Positions 60,699 through 64,000 of a stretch of 64,000 nucleotides of DNA are shown in pieces. Origin of the DNA: Microvirga aerophila (GTDB lineage: Bacteria; Pseudomonadota; Alphaproteobacteria; Rhizobiales; Beijerinckiaceae); contig NZ_QOIO01000020.1 of the NCBI RefSeq assembly GCF_003332305.1, positions 1 through 64,000 on the forward strand, read 5' to 3'. Under the pieces are notes generated by a model. That model saw only the letters and a list, made by a program, of their open reading frames with translations. It ran no database searches and was not told where the DNA came from. Position 1 is the first letter of the stretch. Each line of letters begins with the position of its first letter. Position numbers and translations under genes: made by a program.

Positions 60699-61685
60699 AT
60701 GTCCTTCATACCTGCCGCCCTGGCGGTCGTCCTGACCGCTCTCGCCGTGGATGCCGTTGCCGGCTACCCGGCCTGGCTTTTCGCCAGAATTGGTCATCCG
60801 GTCACGTGGATCGGCCGATTGATCGAAGGACTCGAAAAGCAACTGAACCGACCTGATCTTTCCACCCGCGCTCGTTGCTGGCGGGGGATCGGCGCCCTCG
60901 CGGTCACCATCGGCGCAACCGCATGCGTGGCAATTTCATGTGAAGCCGTCCTCCGGCTGGCGCTCGGCGACTTTGCCATCATCGCGTTAGGTGCCATGGC
61001 CAGCAGCCTCATTGCGCAGCGCAGCCTTCATGAACATGTGGCGCGGGTCGCTGATGGTCTCGAGAACAGCCTTGCGGAGGGACGCAGGGCTGTCTCGCAG
61101 ATCGTCGGCCGTGATCCGCAATCCCTCAATGAGGCCGCTGTCGCCCGCGCGGCCATCGAGAGCCTTGCGGAGAACTTCTCGGATGGGATCGTTGCTCCGA
61201 CCCTCTATACGGCCCTTGCCGGGTTGGCAGGCGGGGCCGTCTACAAAGCCATCAACACGGCCGACAGCATGATCGGCCATCGCACCCCGCGCTATGGGGC
61301 CTATGGATGGGCGGCCGCACGACTCGACGATTGGGTGAACCTTCCCGCGTCCCGCCTGTCCGCAGGCTTCATCGCCATGGCGGCGCTGATCGCGCCTGGT
61401 TGCAACGCTTTCGCGGCCGTCAGGGCCGTGTGGCGCGACGCCCGGCATCATCGCTCGCCCAATGCAGGATGGCCCGAAGCCGCCATGGCGGGTGCGCTGG
61501 GTCTGAGACTTGCAGGGCCGCGGGTTTATGCGGGCGTGGCTGTCGATGATCATTGGATGGGCGAGGGAAGGGCGCAGCTCGATGCGAAGGACATCCGCCG
61601 CGCCCTGATGCTTTACCGGATCGCCTGCGGCATGCAGGCGGGCGTGATCGCCCTCCTGTTCCTCACGATCCAGCAGTCCTTTTGA
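60699..61685 (+). CDS. cobD: Adenosylcobinamide-phosphate synthase
   Basis: A 328-residue integral membrane protein with the CobD/CbiB pattern: GYPAWLFARIGHPVTWIGRL near residue 18, RGIGALAVTIGATACVAISC, ESLAENFSDGIVAPTLYTAL near 160, IGHRTPRYGAYGWAAARLDD, PASRLSAGF and GALGLRLAGPRVYAGV. It attaches aminopropanol phosphate to adenosylcobyric acid. The ATG at 60699 fits the first membrane strand; the frame is open upstream over the cobC start but without homology. It ends directly against btuB (convergent). Confidence 0.9.
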   Translation: MSFIPAALAVVLTALAVDAVAGYPAWLFARIGHPVTWIGRLIEGLEKQLNRPDLSTRARCWRGIGALAVTIGATACVAISCEAVLRLALGDFAIIALGAMASSLIAQRSLHEHVARVADGLENSLAEGRRAVSQIVGRDPQSLNEAAVARAAIESLAENFSDGIVAPTLYTALAGLAGGAVYKAINTADSMIGHRTPRYGAYGWAAARLDDWVNLPASRLSAGFIAMAALIAPGCNAFAAVRAVWRDARHHRSPNAGWPEAAMAGALGLRLAGPRVYAGVAVDDHWMGEGRAQLDAKDIRRALMLYRIACGMQAGVIALLFLTIQQSF

Positions 61686-63650
61686 TCACCACATGGCGCG
61701 CAGGCCCGCATAGAAGGAGCGACCGGCGGTGCCGTAGTTGTAGACGTCCTGATAGCGCGCATCGGTCAGGTTCTCGGCCCGCGCATAGACGCTGAACGTG
61801 TCGTTGATCCTGTAATCCGCATAGACGTCGAAGCGAGCATAAGGCTGGAGCTTGTCCTTCTCGTTCGAGGTTGAGAAGCGCGTGCCGACGAACACCACGG
61901 ACGGCTCGATGGAAAGGCCCGCGACAGGCGTCACGATGAGGCCGAGGCGTCCTTCGTCCTGCGGACGACGGGCAAGGCGCGTATCCGTATCCCGATCGAA
62001 CGCTTCGAGATGGGTATAGACCGCCTTGACGCGCAACCACGCAGGAACGATGTCGGCTTCCGCCGACAGTTCGACGCCCGACGTGGTGGCCCGGCCCACG
62101 TTCACATAGCAACCGAAGGCCTGATCAGGCCGGCAGGCGTCGGAGCTGACGAAGTCGATCAGGTTGCGGAAGCGGTTGGCAAAGAACGTGGCCGACAAAA
62201 GCAGGCGGTCGTCGAGCAGCCGCTGGTCGACGCCCACATCGAAACCGATGGAGCGCTCGGCTTCCAGTTCCGGCGAGCCGTAGGTGGGATCAAACTGTTG
62301 AAACAGCGTCGGAGCCTTTGCGCCCGTGCCGATGCTTCCGCGAAGCTTGGTGCCGGTGTCCGGAAACTCGTAAGCCGCAGTTGCGCGCCAGGTGCCGAAC
62401 TGATCGCCATCCTCGATATCGTCGAGCCGTCCGCCGAAGGACAGATGCAGGTTCTCGAACACCGTGAACTGGTGCAGCGCGTAGAGCGAGCGCGTCGTCT
62501 GCGACGCGTCGTTGGTCTCGCGCTCCAGAGTCGGGAACGGCAGCACGTCGCGGGAGGTGGAAAGGAAACGCTCCCGCTCGGCTTTCGCCCCGAAGGTGAG
62601 AAGACCGAAGGCGCCGAGCTTCAGGTCACCCTGGTATTCCGCCGACACCCGATCGCCCGTGAAGCCGGAATTCGACCAATTGAGCGTCGGCCCGAAGGCG
62701 CTGACGTCACGATAGTGCCGGTTCGTGCGATTGGCCGCCACCAGGACAGTGTTCTTTAGCAGGCCTCCGAACGCGTAGGCGGTCAGGCGCGTGTGGCCCT
62801 CGAACAGGCGCTGCTGGGACTGGGAGGGCGAGTCGGGCAGATCCCCGAAGGAGGCGTCGTATTGAGCTCCAGTGAAGCTCGTATAGCCGCCGAATTCCAG
62901 CTCTGCATCCGGCGACAGTGCAACCGCCACGCGGCCCGCGGCGCCCACGCGTTGCGCGCCGTCCGCTTCGAGGGGGAGAACGCGCGGGCCTTCAATCCGG
63001 CCGATCCTATAGCCGTATCGCGAGAAGCCCGCCGTATCGAAGCCTGTGGTCGAGAATGCGTATGAGACCGGGCCGGAGCTGCCTGAGACGGCCGCCCGCG
63101 CGGCCTTGGTGCCGTAACTTCCGCCTTCGACACTGACGCTGACGCGCGGCGCGCCTTTGCCCTTGCGGGTGATGATGTTGACCACGCCGCCCATGGCGTC
63201 GGAGCCATAAAGGGCCGATTGCGGGCCGCGCAGGACTTCGATGCGTTCGATGTCGACCGCCGCCAGATTGGCGAAGTCGAACTCACCCGAGCCCGATGTC
63301 GGATCGTTCACCCGGATGCCATCGATGAGGACGAGGGTCTGGCCGGCCTCCGCGCCGCGAATGCGCACGGTCGTAGTGCCCCCGGGGCCGCCGGTCTCGA
63401 CGACGGTGACGCCCGGAACACGGCGCAGCACCTCGGCCGGGCTTTTGGGCGATTCCTTGGCGATTTCCTCGGCTGTGATCACCGAGATGGCGCTGCCGGC
63501 CTGCTGGATCGCGAGCGGCGAGCGGGTGGCCGTGACCACGATATCCGGCAGGATCGTCGGATCTGTTACGGTTTGAGCCTGCGCCATGCCGATCGAGACG
63601 GCGCACAACGAGACGGAAGCCGCCAAAAGGCGGCCTGTAGAGATAGCCAT
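61686..63650 (-). CDS. btuB: TonB-dependent vitamin B12 receptor
   Basis: A 654-residue outer-membrane barrel with signal peptide (LLAASVSLCAVSIGMAQA), the TonB box DIVVTATRSP, the plug domain (AEVLRRVPGVTVVETGGPGG, LIDGIRVNDPTSGSGEFD, IEVLRGPQSALYGSDAMGGV) and a TonB-dependent barrel with RAENLTDARYQDVYNYGTAG and a final Trp. AGGAGG lies five bases before ATG 63650, so the earlier ATG at 63698 is not used. A cobalamin riboswitch in its leader marks it as BtuB and not a siderophore receptor. Confidence 0.9.
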   Translation of the reverse strand: MAISTGRLLAASVSLCAVSIGMAQAQTVTDPTILPDIVVTATRSPLAIQQAGSAISVITAEEIAKESPKSPAEVLRRVPGVTVVETGGPGGTTTVRIRGAEAGQTLVLIDGIRVNDPTSGSGEFDFANLAAVDIERIEVLRGPQSALYGSDAMGGVVNIITRKGKGAPRVSVSVEGGSYGTKAARAAVSGSSGPVSYAFSTTGFDTAGFSRYGYRIGRIEGPRVLPLEADGAQRVGAAGRVAVALSPDAELEFGGYTSFTGAQYDASFGDLPDSPSQSQQRLFEGHTRLTAYAFGGLLKNTVLVAANRTNRHYRDVSAFGPTLNWSNSGFTGDRVSAEYQGDLKLGAFGLLTFGAKAERERFLSTSRDVLPFPTLERETNDASQTTRSLYALHQFTVFENLHLSFGGRLDDIEDGDQFGTWRATAAYEFPDTGTKLRGSIGTGAKAPTLFQQFDPTYGSPELEAERSIGFDVGVDQRLLDDRLLLSATFFANRFRNLIDFVSSDACRPDQAFGCYVNVGRATTSGVELSAEADIVPAWLRVKAVYTHLEAFDRDTDTRLARRPQDEGRLGLIVTPVAGLSIEPSVVFVGTRFSTSNEKDKLQPYARFDVYADYRINDTFSVYARAENLTDARYQDVYNYGTAGRSFYAGLRAMW

Positions 63651-63698
63651 GAAGACCTCCTGCTCGCCCCACGCGAGCAAAGATGGGTTGCGTTGCAA

Positions 63699-63892
63699 CG
63701 TTGGCCGGTCTCCTGGCTCGCGGGTTGTCGCGTACGATCCGCCTTCCCAAATCCTCTCGAGCTTGTCGCGCCCGATGATTCAGTGGCATGAAGGACCGCC
63801 GCTCGCCGCTTACAGTTGCGGGGGCAGCCACGGGTTAGGAATGATCCGCACCGTGTTCCCGTTTCACCTCGATCGCTCGAGGCACCAACGTC
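63699..63892 (-). promoter_or_regulatory. Cobalamin riboswitch (btuB leader)
   Basis: The minus-strand leader contains the conserved cobalamin-box elements in the right order: GGTGCC, GGTGAAACGGGAAC, GTGGCTGCCCCCGCAACTGT, GCCACTG, GGGAAGGC, and finally CCCGCGAGCCAGGAGACC. This matches the cobalamin (B12) riboswitch. It ends about 49 bp before the btuB start; binding of adenosylcobalamin would turn btuB expression down. Ends are approximate. Confidence 0.92.
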
Positions 63893-63919
63893 GGCCCAAC
63901 CTTTAGGGGTTCGCCTCGC

Positions 63920-64000
63920 ATGCCGCAACTCCGCCATAGGCGTTTTCCCGGCCAGATGATTCTCGCCGGCCTCGTGTTGCTTTTCGGCACCGGCGCGGCG
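63920..64000 (+). CDS. Exported protein, N-terminus only (runs off the window)
   Basis: ATG at 63920 (an AGGGG lies nearby) starts MPQLRHRRFPGQMILAGLVL with a hydrophobic core ending GTGAA, a signal-peptide-like start, and remains open to the end of the window. It is transcribed divergently from the riboswitch-controlled btuB gene, so a B12 transport or processing protein is possible, but nothing more can be seen. Confidence 0.4.
   Translation, partial: MPQLRHRRFPGQMILAGLVLLFGTGAA

Noticed and set aside
1-64000. CRISPR array
   Set aside because: No regularly spaced identical repeats with unique spacers were found; the only tandem repetition is the coding RTX region.

Overview
The window reads as a high-GC alphaproteobacterial chromosome, most likely Hyphomicrobiales (Microvirga/Methylobacteriaceae-like). 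This is inferred from the gene types (Ros/MucR regulator, CarD regulator, DUF1127 peptide, DgcAB-ETF module, BtuB with a cobalamin riboswitch, MetZ) and not from a marker gene. No rRNA, replication origin or CRISPR array was seen.

Layout. (1) 1-9.4 kb is a patchwork: the end of an IS630-type element, a DoxX membrane protein, a pRiA4b ORF-3-like protein, a MucR regulator with no zinc-ligand cysteines, an IS3 remnant, a receiver-like protein without its phospho-acceptor, an amidase gene with an in-frame stop, and a 125-bp inverted-repeat element. (2) 9.8-31.5 kb is one coherent catabolic island, every gene on the + strand: HAD hydrolase, FAD amine/amino-acid oxidase, 2-hydroxyacid dehydrogenase, LysR regulator, DgcB-EtfA-EtfB-DgcA (three ATGA overlaps), an enolase-superfamily enzyme, a complete peptide/opine-type ABC importer, a GlpD-like dehydrogenase, an ornithine-cyclodeaminase/mu-crystallin homologue, and a second HAD hydrolase. 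I read it as import and oxidative N-demethylation of an N-methylated amino acid or cyclic imino acid, with electrons passing through a dedicated ETF to a membrane Fe-S oxidoreductase. The substrate is not known. (3) 31.6-37 kb is decayed: truncated glpD-like and frameshifted proC-like genes, CarD, a double cold-shock protein with a shifted C-terminus, short repeats, an IS3 deletion scar, a DUF1127 gene and a degenerate tRNA-Ser(CGA). (4) 37-43 kb holds a coiled-coil membrane protein, a YciE/DUF892 protein, a tyrosine integrase and an AAA ATPase broken by a 114-bp element plus a frameshift. (5) 43-50 kb has a 1415-residue RTX protein, a methyltransferase and a CelD/BcsL-type acetyltransferase gene carrying a short mobile repeat in frame. 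(6) 50-59.5 kb is mostly small membrane or secreted proteins with metZ, a frameshifted gamma-glutamyltransferase, an MFS transporter and a lytic transglycosylase. (7) 59.7-64 kb is a cobalamin module: cobC, cobD, btuB and an upstream cobalamin riboswitch.

Two themes recur. First, three copies of a short repeat with TA flanks share their terminal sequence with the end of the IS630-type element at the left edge. Second, at least six genes carry a single lesion (one in-frame stop and five one-base-type frameshifts), which is either real decay or indel error in the assembly. The most system-like content is the 21-kb catabolic island. The most unusual local observation is the repeat that adds 32 codons in frame to an acetyltransferase gene.
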